This document shows positions 18,725-26,212 of a stretch of DNA of 64,000 nucleotides, piece by piece (positions within the stretch are counted from its first letter, which is position 1; each line of letters opens with the position of its first letter). The stretch comes from an uncultured Oscillospiraceae bacterium. GTDB lineage: Bacteria; Bacillota; Clostridia; Oscillospirales; Oscillospiraceae. Where the stretch lies: assembly GCA_934646185.1 (NCBI GenBank), contig CAKUEH010000006.1, positions 73,396 through 137,395 of the forward strand. Direction: 5' to 3'. Both the position numbers and the translations under genes were made by a program. Below the pieces are notes generated by a model, which saw nothing but the letters and a program-made list of their open reading frames with translations, had not been told where the DNA came from and did no database searches.

Positions 18725-20455
18725 TTACAGCCTCCAATCGGCGGCCTGCTGCCGCTCCGTGATGAAATCCCGGTAAATGCCGTCCTGTGCGGCAAGCTTC
18801 GCGTGCGTGCCCTTCTGCACGATGCGGCCACCGCTTAGCACGAGGATCTGATCCGCACTGCGGACGGTCTTGAGCCTGTGCGCGATCATGACGACCGTTT
18901 TTTCGTGGGTCAGCGCCTCGATGGCCGTTTGCAGCCGATCCTCGTTCTCCGGGTCCACGTTGGCGGTCGCCTCGTCCAGAATGACGATCGGCGCATCCTT
19001 CAGCATGGCTCTCGCAATGGAGAGCCGCTGCCGCTCGCCGCCGGAGAGCGACGCGCCGCCCTCGCCGACGATCGTGTCGTATCCATCCGGCAGCCGCGCA
19101 ATGAAGTCTGCGCAGCATGCCTTTTCCGCCGCGGCCACGACCTGCGCATGGGTAGCGTCCGGGCAGCCGAAGTTGATGTTATTTTCAATCGTGTCGGCAA
19201 AGAGGTATACGTTCTGGAACACCATGCCGATCTGGCGCATGAGCGATTCCAGCGTATAGTCCCGCACATCCGTGCCGCCGATGCGGACGCTGCCGCCGTC
19301 CACGTCCCAGAAGCGGGCGGCAAGATTGCAGAGAGTGGTCTTTCCGCTGCCGGAGGGGCCGGCGATGGCCGTCGTGGTCTTATCCGGCAGGGTCACGGAG
19401 ACGTCGCGGAGAATGGGCCGCTTTTCATACGAGAAGTCCACGTGGTCAAAGACGATGTCGTGCGTCTGCGGCGTGACCGTCTTTCCGTTTTCGTCCATCT
19501 GCGGCATCTGCTCCGTCTCCACGGTGCGGTCGATGGCGGCTGCCGCCATGCGCAGCATGGAGACGCCCATGCCGAAGAGCCTGATCTGGCTGAAGACCAG
19601 AAAGGACATCACCAGCACCATCAGCGCGTCCGGCAGCGTCATGCCGCCGCCGAGCCGGAGCGCGATGGCTGCCAGCATCATGCCGACCCCGGCGATCTGC
19701 AGCACAGCCTCCTGCGCGGCGGTATAGGGCGTCATGACCTGCTCCACCTGAAGGCTGCTTCTGCGGCTGTATTCCAGCGCGTCCTGCTGCTTTTTGTCGC
19801 CCTTGCCGGTGAGGTTGAAGGATTTGACCACGCTCATGCCCTGGATCGTTTCCAGCACGGCCTCGCTGAGATCCGTCTGCGATCTCTGGGTGTCAAAGGC
19901 GATGGTCGCAGATCGTTTCTCCATGGCGGAGACCACGCAGAGATAGACGAGGATCCCCGCCAGCGCGACGAGGCCGATGCGCCAGTCAAAAACCAGAATG
20001 ACCAGCGTAAAGACCGCCGTCGTGATCAGGCCCCCGAGAATGTTCACCAGCACCATGGGAACCATGCTTTCAATGATGCTGACCACGGTGGTGCAGACGC
20101 CGGAGAGCTGTCCGGTGCTGTTTTCGTTGAAAAAGCCCATGGGCACGCGCTTCATCCGGTCCGCGATCGCGATGCGCCGGTTCGCCGCCATAAAGTAGCC
20201 CGCGTGGGTCTGATACATCTTCGAATAGCTGGACGCGACCGCGCCGCCGAAAATGCTGACAAGCTCAAACACCAGCGCCAGCCACGCCGTCCTGCCGCCC
20301 TGCGACCCTAGCGTCAGCGCCCGCACGACAAGATAGATCGCGCCTACCTGGAACATCTGCAGCACGGCGCTCAGGAAGCTGACCGCTACGGATCTGTTGA
20401 TATTCTTCTGTTCCTCTCCGGCAAACTGCCAGATCTTTTTGAACGCCTCGATCAT
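18725..20455 (-). CDS. ABC exporter half-transporter, second of pair
   Basis: A 576-residue fusion of a six-helix membrane domain and an ATP-binding domain, as in type IV ABC exporters of peptides, lipids, siderophores or drugs. The ATPase site motifs look complete: Walker A GPSGSGKTT, signature LSGGERQR, Walker B IVILDEAT and H-loop IAHRLKTV. The pair with the gene upstream resembles the two-gene exporters seen next to TetR regulators in Clostridia (IrtAB/YbtPQ-like order). The substrate is unknown. The start codon overlaps the stop of the upstream half-transporter by four bases (ATGA), so translation is probably coupled and the product a heterodimer. Confidence 0.9.
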   Translation of the reverse strand: MIEAFKKIWQFAGEEQKNINRSVAVSFLSAVLQMFQVGAIYLVVRALTLGSQGGRTAWLALVFELVSIFGGAVASSYSKMYQTHAGYFMAANRRIAIADRMKRVPMGFFNENSTGQLSGVCTTVVSIIESMVPMVLVNILGGLITTAVFTLVILVFDWRIGLVALAGILVYLCVVSAMEKRSATIAFDTQRSQTDLSEAVLETIQGMSVVKSFNLTGKGDKKQQDALEYSRRSSLQVEQVMTPYTAAQEAVLQIAGVGMMLAAIALRLGGGMTLPDALMVLVMSFLVFSQIRLFGMGVSMLRMAAAAIDRTVETEQMPQMDENGKTVTPQTHDIVFDHVDFSYEKRPILRDVSVTLPDKTTTAIAGPSGSGKTTLCNLAARFWDVDGGSVRIGGTDVRDYTLESLMRQIGMVFQNVYLFADTIENNINFGCPDATHAQVVAAAEKACCADFIARLPDGYDTIVGEGGASLSGGERQRLSIARAMLKDAPIVILDEATANVDPENEDRLQTAIEALTHEKTVVMIAHRLKTVRSADQILVLSGGRIVQKGTHAKLAAQDGIYRDFITERQQAADWRL

Positions 20456-22194
20456 GCCGGTTCACCATCCTTTGTGCCGATATGTGCCTGCCACATCTGT
20501 CTGTACAGCGGGCTCTGCGCCAGCAGCTGCGCATGCGTGCCCTGCGCGGCAATCGTGCCGTTCTGCACCACGGCGATGTTGTCCGCGCCGGTGATGGTGG
20601 ACAGCCGGTGCGCGATCACGACGACCATTCTGTTTTCCACCAGTCTCGCGACCGCCCGCTGAACGACCGCCTCGTTCTCGGGATCGATGTAGGCCGTGGC
20701 CTCGTCCAGAACGACGATGGGCGCATCCTTGAGCATGGCCCGCGCAATGGCGATGCGCTGCCGCTCGCCGCCCGAGAGGTGCAGGCCGCTGCCGCCCACC
20801 AGCGTGTCAAAGCCGTTTTCAAGACTGCGGATGAAGCTGCCGCAGCCTGCGGCCTGCGTGGCCGCCTCCACCTCGGCATCGGAGGCGTTCCGCCGTCCCA
20901 TGCGGATATTTTCCCGCACGGTGTCGTCAAAGAGATAGTTGTCCTGCGACACGAACGCGACCTGGTCATACAGCTGCGTCAGCGGGATGTCCTTCAGCTC
21001 GTGGCCGCCCATGGTGATGCTGCCGGAGCCGACGTCCCAGAAGCCCGCGGCGAGCTTGGCGATGGTCGATTTTCCGCCGCCGGACGGGCCGACCAGCGCC
21101 GTCATTTTATTTTGCGGAATGGTCAGGCTGACGCCGTGGAGGATCTCCTGATCCGCATGGTAGCCGAAGCGGACGTCTTTGAGCACGACGGTATGGTCTA
21201 AAAACGTGACCGGCGTTTCGCTGTGGGCCTGCTCCTCCGCGTTCAGGATCTCATCCACCTGCGCGACCGTCGTGCCTACCTGCGCCAGCGTGTCCACAAA
21301 GTTGAACGCGGCCACGATGGGCGCGGACATGCCCAGCGACAGGATGATAACGGTGATGAAGACCTCCGCCGTCAGCGTACCGTGGGTGTAAAACACCCAG
21401 CCCAGCGGCAGGACCGTGAGCATCTGCGCAGGGAAGAAGGCGTAAGCCATGGACATGCCCAGCTGGCTGCGGCGCATCCAGTCGTAATAATACTGCGCGT
21501 TGGCCTTCACCTTGTCCACCAGTCGGGCATAGGACGTCCTGCTCTGGTTGAACGCCTTGATGACCTCAATGCCGTTTATGTACTCGATCATGGCGGCGCT
21601 CATCTCATTGGTCGCCTGCACCGCGCCTGCAAAATCCCTGGCGTAGCCGCCCATGACCATCATCATGAAGAAAAACGCGATCGGGAATACCGCCAGCAAC
21701 AGCAGCGCCAGCCGCCAGTCCAGCACGAACAGATAGACGAGCGTCAGCACCGGTGCGGCAATATTGGCGGTCATTTCCGGGAACAGGTGCGCCAGCGTCG
21801 TCTCCATGCCGTCCACCTGATCGACGATGGTCTGCTTCAGCTTGCCGCTGGAGGTATCCATCACCGTGCCCAGCGGGAGCCGGGGCAGCTTTGCCAGCAG
21901 CTTCTGCCGGATGGTCTTGAGAATGCTGAATGTCGCCTTGTGGGAGACGGACAGCGCGCTGTTATACAGCAGCGTCCGCAGCAGATACCCGGCCAGCGCC
22001 GCGGCCAGCCACGGAAGATAGACGCGCAGCGTGCGCTCGCCCGCCAGCAGCAGCGAGATGAGCTTCGCCGCCGCAAAGTACGGCGCCATCCCGCACACCG
22101 TGCCGGTCACGGCCATGAGCACGGCCGTGATGAGCCTGCTGTGCTGGTCTCTGCCCAGCTCCCAGATGCGCTGAACAGGACTTTGCTTTTTCAC
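20452..22194 (-). CDS. ABC exporter half-transporter, first of pair
   Basis: A 580-residue half-exporter with the same membrane-plus-ATPase layout as its partner. It has Walker A GPSGGGKST, signature LSGGERQRI, Walker B IVVLDEAT and the switch IAHRLSTI, so both sites of the heterodimer should be active. The GTG start at 22194 (protein VKKQSPVQR) is chosen because AAAGGAGG lies just upstream; an ATG at 22236 has no ribosome site. It follows tetR by 75 bases in the same direction. A small inverted repeat (22212-22229) sits directly before the ribosome site and could add local control. Confidence 0.9.
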   Translation of the reverse strand: MKKQSPVQRIWELGRDQHSRLITAVLMAVTGTVCGMAPYFAAAKLISLLLAGERTLRVYLPWLAAALAGYLLRTLLYNSALSVSHKATFSILKTIRQKLLAKLPRLPLGTVMDTSSGKLKQTIVDQVDGMETTLAHLFPEMTANIAAPVLTLVYLFVLDWRLALLLLAVFPIAFFFMMMVMGGYARDFAGAVQATNEMSAAMIEYINGIEVIKAFNQSRTSYARLVDKVKANAQYYYDWMRRSQLGMSMAYAFFPAQMLTVLPLGWVFYTHGTLTAEVFITVIILSLGMSAPIVAAFNFVDTLAQVGTTVAQVDEILNAEEQAHSETPVTFLDHTVVLKDVRFGYHADQEILHGVSLTIPQNKMTALVGPSGGGKSTIAKLAAGFWDVGSGSITMGGHELKDIPLTQLYDQVAFVSQDNYLFDDTVRENIRMGRRNASDAEVEAATQAAGCGSFIRSLENGFDTLVGGSGLHLSGGERQRIAIARAMLKDAPIVVLDEATAYIDPENEAVVQRAVARLVENRMVVVIAHRLSTITGADNIAVVQNGTIAAQGTHAQLLAQSPLYRQMWQAHIGTKDGEPA

Positions 22195-22211
22195 AGGAAT
22201 TCCTCCTTTGC

Positions 22212-22229
22212 GGTTAGATGCGACTAACC
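22212..22229. promoter_or_regulatory. Inverted repeat before the ABC ribosome site
   Basis: GGTTAG, 6-base centre, CTAACC. It touches the Shine-Dalgarno region of the ABC gene at 22194 and could be a second regulator site or an RNA hairpin. A further 7-bp hairpin (22246-22263) lies between it and tetR. Confidence 0.4.
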
Positions 22230-22269
22230 ATTGCATTTATGGAAAGCTGCCGTTTCCGGCAGCCAGTCC

Positions 22270-22896
22270 TTACGTCTGCTGCGCGCCGAACACCGCAAAG
22301 AAGCCCGTGCGGTGATACCGGCTCAGAAGCTCGATGTACTCCGCGGCTTCCTCCCGGCTCATGCCGTGGCGGATGACCTCAAAGATCCCCTCAAAGCGGG
22401 AGGTCGTGACGATGTGCAGCAGCTTCTGCGTCATGGCGTCGTCCATGTGCGCGGCGCAGCCCGCCTGCGTCATATACCTGCAGGTATACTCCACCTCGAT
22501 GCGCACCAGCTCGTCCACAAAGTTGTGAAAGCGGGTGCCGTAGGAGGCGTCCAGCAGAAGGCGGAACGCGTCGAGATGGTCGTACATGTAATTCACCAGC
22601 TCCATGGTGCCGCCGTCGGCGTACTCCGCCATGTGAGACGCCTGCTGCATGCGGTCCATGCGGCAGAATTCCTCCTGGATCTTGAGGAAGCGCTCGGTCA
22701 TTTCATTGAGCGCCGGTTCCACGATTGCGGAGAACAGGCCCTCCTTGTCCTTGAAGCGGACATAGATGGAGTTCGTGCTGGTTCCGGCCGCCGCCGCGAT
22801 GCTCCGCAGCGACGCATCCGTATAGCCCTTATCCAGAAATTCCGCTCTTGCGCAGCTCAGGATCCGCTCCGCCACGCCTTCAATCTGTTTGGCCAT
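22270..22896 (-). CDS. TetR-family transcriptional regulator
   Basis: A 208-residue TetR-type repressor. The N-terminal helix-turn-helix runs ILSCARAEFLDKGYTDASLRSIAAAAGTSTNSIYVRFKDKEGLF (read in two parts: AEFLDKGYTDASLRSIA, then GTSTNSIYVRFKDKEGL), the usual pattern. The ligand/dimer domain behind it is variable and does not reveal the effector. ATG 22896 is chosen for its GGAG site; an ATG at 22914 is possible. It heads the operon tetR-ABC-ABC behind a consensus promoter whose start region carries a palindromic operator, so autorepression that also controls the exporter pair is likely. Confidence 0.9.
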   Translation of the reverse strand: MAKQIEGVAERILSCARAEFLDKGYTDASLRSIAAAAGTSTNSIYVRFKDKEGLFSAIVEPALNEMTERFLKIQEEFCRMDRMQQASHMAEYADGGTMELVNYMYDHLDAFRLLLDASYGTRFHNFVDELVRIEVEYTCRYMTQAGCAAHMDDAMTQKLLHIVTTSRFEGIFEVIRHGMSREEAAEYIELLSRYHRTGFFAVFGAQQT

Positions 22897-22911
22897 GCTC
22901 TGTTCTCCATT

Positions 22912-22939
22912 CATAACAGCGTTTCATAACTGCGTTATG
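22912..22939. promoter_or_regulatory. Putative TetR operator
   Basis: A perfect 6-3-6 palindrome CATAACTGCGTTATG (22925-22939) plus a further CATAAC half site at 22912, immediately downstream of the -10 box of the tetR promoter. Confidence 0.65.
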
Positions 22940-22940
22940 G

Positions 22941-22969
22941 ATTATAGCGAACGCTGCTTCATGTGTCAA
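22941..22969 (-). promoter_or_regulatory. Consensus promoter of tetR-ABC operon
   Basis: On the minus strand TTGACA, exactly 17 bp, TATAAT: a perfect sigma-A promoter, suggesting the operon depends on repression for control. Confidence 0.9.
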
Positions 22970-22993
22970 GCCCCTGTCCGGGCGTGTTCCGGT

Positions 22994-23548
22994 TCATCGC
23001 AGCACCGATACCGCCAGATTGGCGGCTCCGGCCAGCAGCATGACGAGGATCGGGTTTAATTTCGTTTTGCGGAGCAGCAGAAGCGAGACCGCAAACAGCG
23101 CAAGCATGACCCAGTTCGTGCCGGAAAGACTGATCTGCCGCTCCCAGAGCGCGTGGATCAGGATCAGCACGCCGGAGGAGGCGATCATCGCGACAACAGC
23201 GGGCCGCAGCGTCCCGAGAATGTCCTGCAGAACGGTCAGACTGCGGCAGCGGAGATACAGCCTTGCCAGAAGCGTAACGAGAACGCAGGACGGCAGGATG
23301 CATCCGGCGGTCGAAACGAGCGCGCCGGGGAACCCGGCGAGCTTTGTGCCGACAAACGTCGCGGCGTTTACGGCGATCGGGCCGGGCGTCATCTGTGAGA
23401 TCGTGATCAGATCCGTGAATTCCGTCATGCTGAGCCAGCCGTGCAGCTCCACGATCTGTGCCTGTATGAGCGGCATGGCGGCATACCCGCCGCCGAAGCT
23501 GAACGCGCCGATCTGGAGAAAGCTCCAGAATAACTGCAGATAGATCAT
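22994..23548 (-). CDS. Chromate transporter-family half protein, second of pair
   Basis: A 184-residue membrane protein of the ChrA (CHR) family, short type. It has the family start FGGGYAAMPLIQAQIVE, then ISQMTPGPIAVNAATFVG and GCILPSCVLV. Full-length ChrA proteins contain two such halves in one chain; here they are two genes overlapping by four bases (23545-23548). Short CHR pairs are believed to work as heterodimers; chromate is the named substrate, but the physiological anion in gut-type anaerobes is unknown. The tail TKLNPILVMLLAGAANLA matches the last helix. Confidence 0.9.
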   Translation of the reverse strand: MIYLQLFWSFLQIGAFSFGGGYAAMPLIQAQIVELHGWLSMTEFTDLITISQMTPGPIAVNAATFVGTKLAGFPGALVSTAGCILPSCVLVTLLARLYLRCRSLTVLQDILGTLRPAVVAMIASSGVLILIHALWERQISLSGTNWVMLALFAVSLLLLRKTKLNPILVMLLAGAANLAVSVLR

Positions 23549-24108
23549 GTCCGCTTCCTCCTGTGCAGGATCAGCGCCCGCGCGGCGCCGAGCAGAATGC
23601 ATCCGAGGATGATATAGACCGTGTTCACGCCGCACACGCAGGCAAGCACAAACGCCGCCAGCATGATGAGGACGGACGAGGCGGACTTCGAGCTTACAAC
23701 GCCCGCGCCCATGTCCCAGACGACAGAGGCGATGACGGCCGCAACGCCCGCCTGCATGCCGGAGAGCATCGCCGCCACATACGGATCGTCGCGAAACAGC
23801 TGATAGAAAAAGGAGATCAGCGTGATAATGGCGAACGGCGGAAGGACCGTCGCGATCACCGCAAGCGCGGCGCCGCCCAGCCCCGCCAGCTTGTAGCCGA
23901 CGACGATCGAACCGTTGACGGCGATGGCGCCGGGCGCGGACTGCGCGATGGCGATCAGATCCAGCATCTCGTTTTCCTTGATCCAATGATACTTGTCCAC
24001 AAACTGTTTTTTCATCAGCGTGACGATGACGTATCCGCCGCCAAAGGTAAACGCGCTGAGATACAGCGTGGAAAAAAACAGCTTCAGCAGAACGCTGCGC
24101 TTTTTCAT
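23545..24108 (-). CDS. Chromate transporter-family half protein, first of pair
   Basis: A 187-residue partner of the gene at 22994, with FTFGGGYVIVTLMKKQFVDK at its start and IAQSAPGAIAVNGSIVVGYK for the signature loop. The ATG at 24108 (MKKRSVLL) is chosen because AGGAGGG lies just upstream; the frame continues further but through the promoter. Its own promoter lies at 24128-24156. It forms a two-gene operon with coupled translation. Confidence 0.9.
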   Translation of the reverse strand: MKKRSVLLKLFFSTLYLSAFTFGGGYVIVTLMKKQFVDKYHWIKENEMLDLIAIAQSAPGAIAVNGSIVVGYKLAGLGGAALAVIATVLPPFAIITLISFFYQLFRDDPYVAAMLSGMQAGVAAVIASVVWDMGAGVVSSKSASSVLIMLAAFVLACVCGVNTVYIILGCILLGAARALILHRRKRT

Positions 24109-24127
24109 ACACATCCCTCCTGCGCTG

Positions 24128-24156
24128 ACTATACCACGTCTTGCCGCATATGTAAA
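24128..24156 (-). promoter_or_regulatory. Predicted promoter of the chrA-like pair
   Basis: On the minus strand TTTACA, 17 bp, TATAGT, directly before the short leader of the gene at 24108. Confidence 0.65.
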
Positions 24157-24189
24157 ATACGATTCTTCCGCACCGGCGCGGCGGCCGTC

Positions 24190-24218
24190 TTGACATTTTC
24201 CGCGCTTTCCGCTAGAAT
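24190..24218 (+). promoter_or_regulatory. Promoter for the MATE leader
   Basis: TTGACA, exactly 17 bp, TAGAAT. It is divergent from the chrA promoter and starts a leader of roughly 365 nt before the MATE gene. Confidence 0.75.
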
Positions 24219-24258
24219 AGCTTCTGTTCATCGGAGAGTCGATTCATTGATTATTCGG

Positions 24259-24306
24259 CTGGATAAGATGCCGGGCATGCGTCCGGGGTTTTATCCGGTC
24301 TTTTTG
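24259..24306 (+). terminator. Intrinsic terminator or attenuator in the MATE leader
   Basis: The stem CTGGATAA (24259-24266) pairs with TTATCCGG (24291-24298), with an inner CCGG/CCGG pairing, followed by TCTTTTT. It lies only about 35 bases after the expected transcription start. Confidence 0.65.
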
Positions 24307-24577
24307 CGTCAGCTGACAAGGGCACACGCGGTTTTTCACGGGGCAAAACGACGGCTGGCATCGTTATCCTCGTCGATGGGCGTCAGCCCATCTTCCTCGT
24401 CTGCCTGGCCAACCGCCGTTTATCCTCCGTGAAAAACTCCGATGGACTTGCCGGCCGGTCTGGGGCGTTGTCTGCAAGGCAGAGGACGCAGACATACTGG
24501 CGTATGTCAAGGACGATAACGCAGCAGACGGCGGCCCAGTCCGGCCCGCAAGCGCGTGTGCCCTTGTCAACTGACGC
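24307..24577. repeat. 271-bp element with 24-bp inverted ends (MITE-like)
   Basis: The ends 24307-24330 and 24554-24577 are inverted copies with one mismatch in 24. Inside are a nested inverted pair GTTTTTCACGG/CCGTGAAAAAC (24331-24341 with 24427-24437) and a second imperfect long hairpin (about 24450-24548). There is no coding frame. It ends 15 bases before the MATE start. Together with the promoter, short leader and terminator it fills the 484-base gap 24109-24592. Confidence 0.75.
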
Positions 24578-24592
24578 TTTGGAGTTGAAGCT

Positions 24593-25939
24593 ATGGAAAA
24601 CCGGAACAATGATTTTCTGAACGGAGCCATTCTTTCGCCGCTGCTGCGGTTCGCGGGGCCGGTGCTGCTGGCGCTGTTTCTGCAGGCGATGTACGGCGCG
24701 GTCGATCTGATCGTCGTCGGGAAATTCGCGGGCACGGCGGATATCTCCGCCGTCTCGACCGGCAGTCAGGCCATGCAGCTCGTCACATCGCTGCTCGTCG
24801 GACTGACGACAGGCGTGACCGTCCTGCTGGGCCAGAAGATCGGCGAGGGAAGGCCGGACGAGGCCGGGCGCGTCGTCGGAAGCGCGATCTGCCTGTTCGT
24901 GTGCATCGCGCTCGCGCTCACGGCGCTGCTCACGGTACTGACCGACCCGTTCTGCCGTCTGCTGCAGGCCCCGGAGGAGGCATTTGTCCCCACGACGCAG
25001 TACGTGCGCATCTGTTCGGCGGGCACGCTGTTTATCGTGGCGTTCAACGTCATCGGCAGCGTCTTCCGCGGGCTCGGCGATTCGAAAATGCCGCTCATCA
25101 CGGTCGCCATCGCGTGCGTCGCGAATATCTTCGGCGATCTGCTGCTGGTAGACGTATTTCAGATGGGCGCGGCAGGTGCGGCACTCGCGACGGTGTTCGC
25201 GCAGGCAGTCAGCGTGATCTTGTCCCTGTTCGTCATCATGCGCCGGAAGCTGCCGTTCACGTTCCGCAAGGAGCAGCTGCGCTTTGACCGGCCGCTCACG
25301 GCGGGGATCCTGCGCCTCGGCATTCCCATTGCGCTGCAGGACGTGCTGGTCGGCGTGTCGTTTCTGGTCATTCTCGCCATCGTCAATTCGCTCGGTCTTC
25401 TGCAGTCGGCGGGCATGGGCATCGCGGAGAAGGTCTGCGCGTTCGTCATGCTGCTGCCGTCGGCATTTTCGCAGTCCGTGTCCGCGTTCGTCGCGCAGAA
25501 TACGGGCGCGGGCAAGCCGGAGCGCGCAAAAAAAGCGCTGCGCTACAGCGTCGCCGTCTCGCTCGGCATCAGCGTGTTCGTGTTTTACTTCAATTTCTTC
25601 CACGGCGATCTGCTCGCCGGGATCTTTGCAAACGACCGGGCCGTCGTTCTCGAGGCGGCGGACTATCTCAAGGCCTACGCCATCGACTGCCTGCTGACCT
25701 CGTTCCTGTTCTGCTTTGTCGGCTATTTCTCCGGACGCGGCAAGACCGTCTTCGTCATGACGCAGGGCATTCTGGGCGCGTTCGGCGTCCGCATCCCCAT
25801 GTCGTTCGCCATGTCCCGCCTGCCGAACGTGCGCCTGTTCTACATCGGCCTCGCGACCCCCTGCTCGACCGTCGTACAGGTCCTGCTCTGCCTCGGCTAT
25901 TACGCGCACCTGTCCCGCAGAGAACGGGCGGCACGGTAG
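24593..25939 (+). CDS. MATE-family multidrug/cation efflux pump
   Basis: A 448-residue protein with twelve predicted membrane helices and the MATE pattern. The N-terminal half starts with FAGPVLLALFLQAMYGAVDLIVVG and carries QKIGEGRPDEAGRVV. The C-terminal half repeats the fold with LGIPIALQDVLVG and FVAQNTGAGKPERAKKAL. Such pumps export drugs or metabolites against Na+ or H+ entry. GGAG precedes the start by eight bases. It is preceded by an unusually structured leader with a terminator and a 271-bp inverted-end element, so expression may be attenuated. Nothing here indicates the substrate. Confidence 0.93.
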   Translation: MENRNNDFLNGAILSPLLRFAGPVLLALFLQAMYGAVDLIVVGKFAGTADISAVSTGSQAMQLVTSLLVGLTTGVTVLLGQKIGEGRPDEAGRVVGSAICLFVCIALALTALLTVLTDPFCRLLQAPEEAFVPTTQYVRICSAGTLFIVAFNVIGSVFRGLGDSKMPLITVAIACVANIFGDLLLVDVFQMGAAGAALATVFAQAVSVILSLFVIMRRKLPFTFRKEQLRFDRPLTAGILRLGIPIALQDVLVGVSFLVILAIVNSLGLLQSAGMGIAEKVCAFVMLLPSAFSQSVSAFVAQNTGAGKPERAKKALRYSVAVSLGISVFVFYFNFFHGDLLAGIFANDRAVVLEAADYLKAYAIDCLLTSFLFCFVGYFSGRGKTVFVMTQGILGAFGVRIPMSFAMSRLPNVRLFYIGLATPCSTVVQVLLCLGYYAHLSRRERAAR

Positions 25940-25996
25940 GCTGCATAGATTTCTCAAAAACCCACGGCGAATCCGAACGCCTCTGCCTGTTTCACC

Positions 25997-26102
25997 GTAG
26001 GGGCGGACGACTCTGTCCGCCCGCAGAATACAGCGCTTTTTTTAGGGGGATTCACGGCGAATTCGAAACATTTATCGGGCCGACAGAGTCGTCGGCCCCT
26101 AC
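25997..26102. repeat. Inverted pair of GTAGGGGC repeats
   Basis: GTAGGGGCGGACGACTCTGT at the left and its near-exact inverted copy ending in GTCGGCCCCTAC at the right enclose a GC-to-AT rich centre with TTTTTTT. Related GTAGGGGC pieces occur near 13115 and 30617. It occupies the 273-base gap after the MATE gene; no gene is seen there. Confidence 0.6.
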
Positions 26103-26177
26103 AGAGCGCTACGCAAATCTGCGACTGCTCATGGGCGGAGCAGAGCTGCCCCTACAGAGGCTGTGTACTTTCAGGAA

Positions 26178-26212
26178 ACCCCGGACGGGCTTTGGCCCGT
26201 CCGGGGTGTTTT
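26178..26212. terminator. Terminator between MATE side and convergent ABC pair
   Basis: A 13-bp GC-rich stem (26178-26190 with 26195-26207) followed on the plus side by GTTTTTT. It lies five bases beyond the stop of the ABC gene ending at 26213 and can serve both directions. Confidence 0.75.

Noticed and set aside
22994..24108. Frameshifted single chrA gene
   Set aside because: Each half has its own start, family signature and a stop-start ATGA overlap; paired short CHR genes are a known arrangement.
24219..24592. A known riboswitch class upstream of the MATE gene
   Set aside because: I could not match conserved aptamer cores (guanidine, preQ1, yybP-ykoY). The long inverted ends fit a mobile element better.
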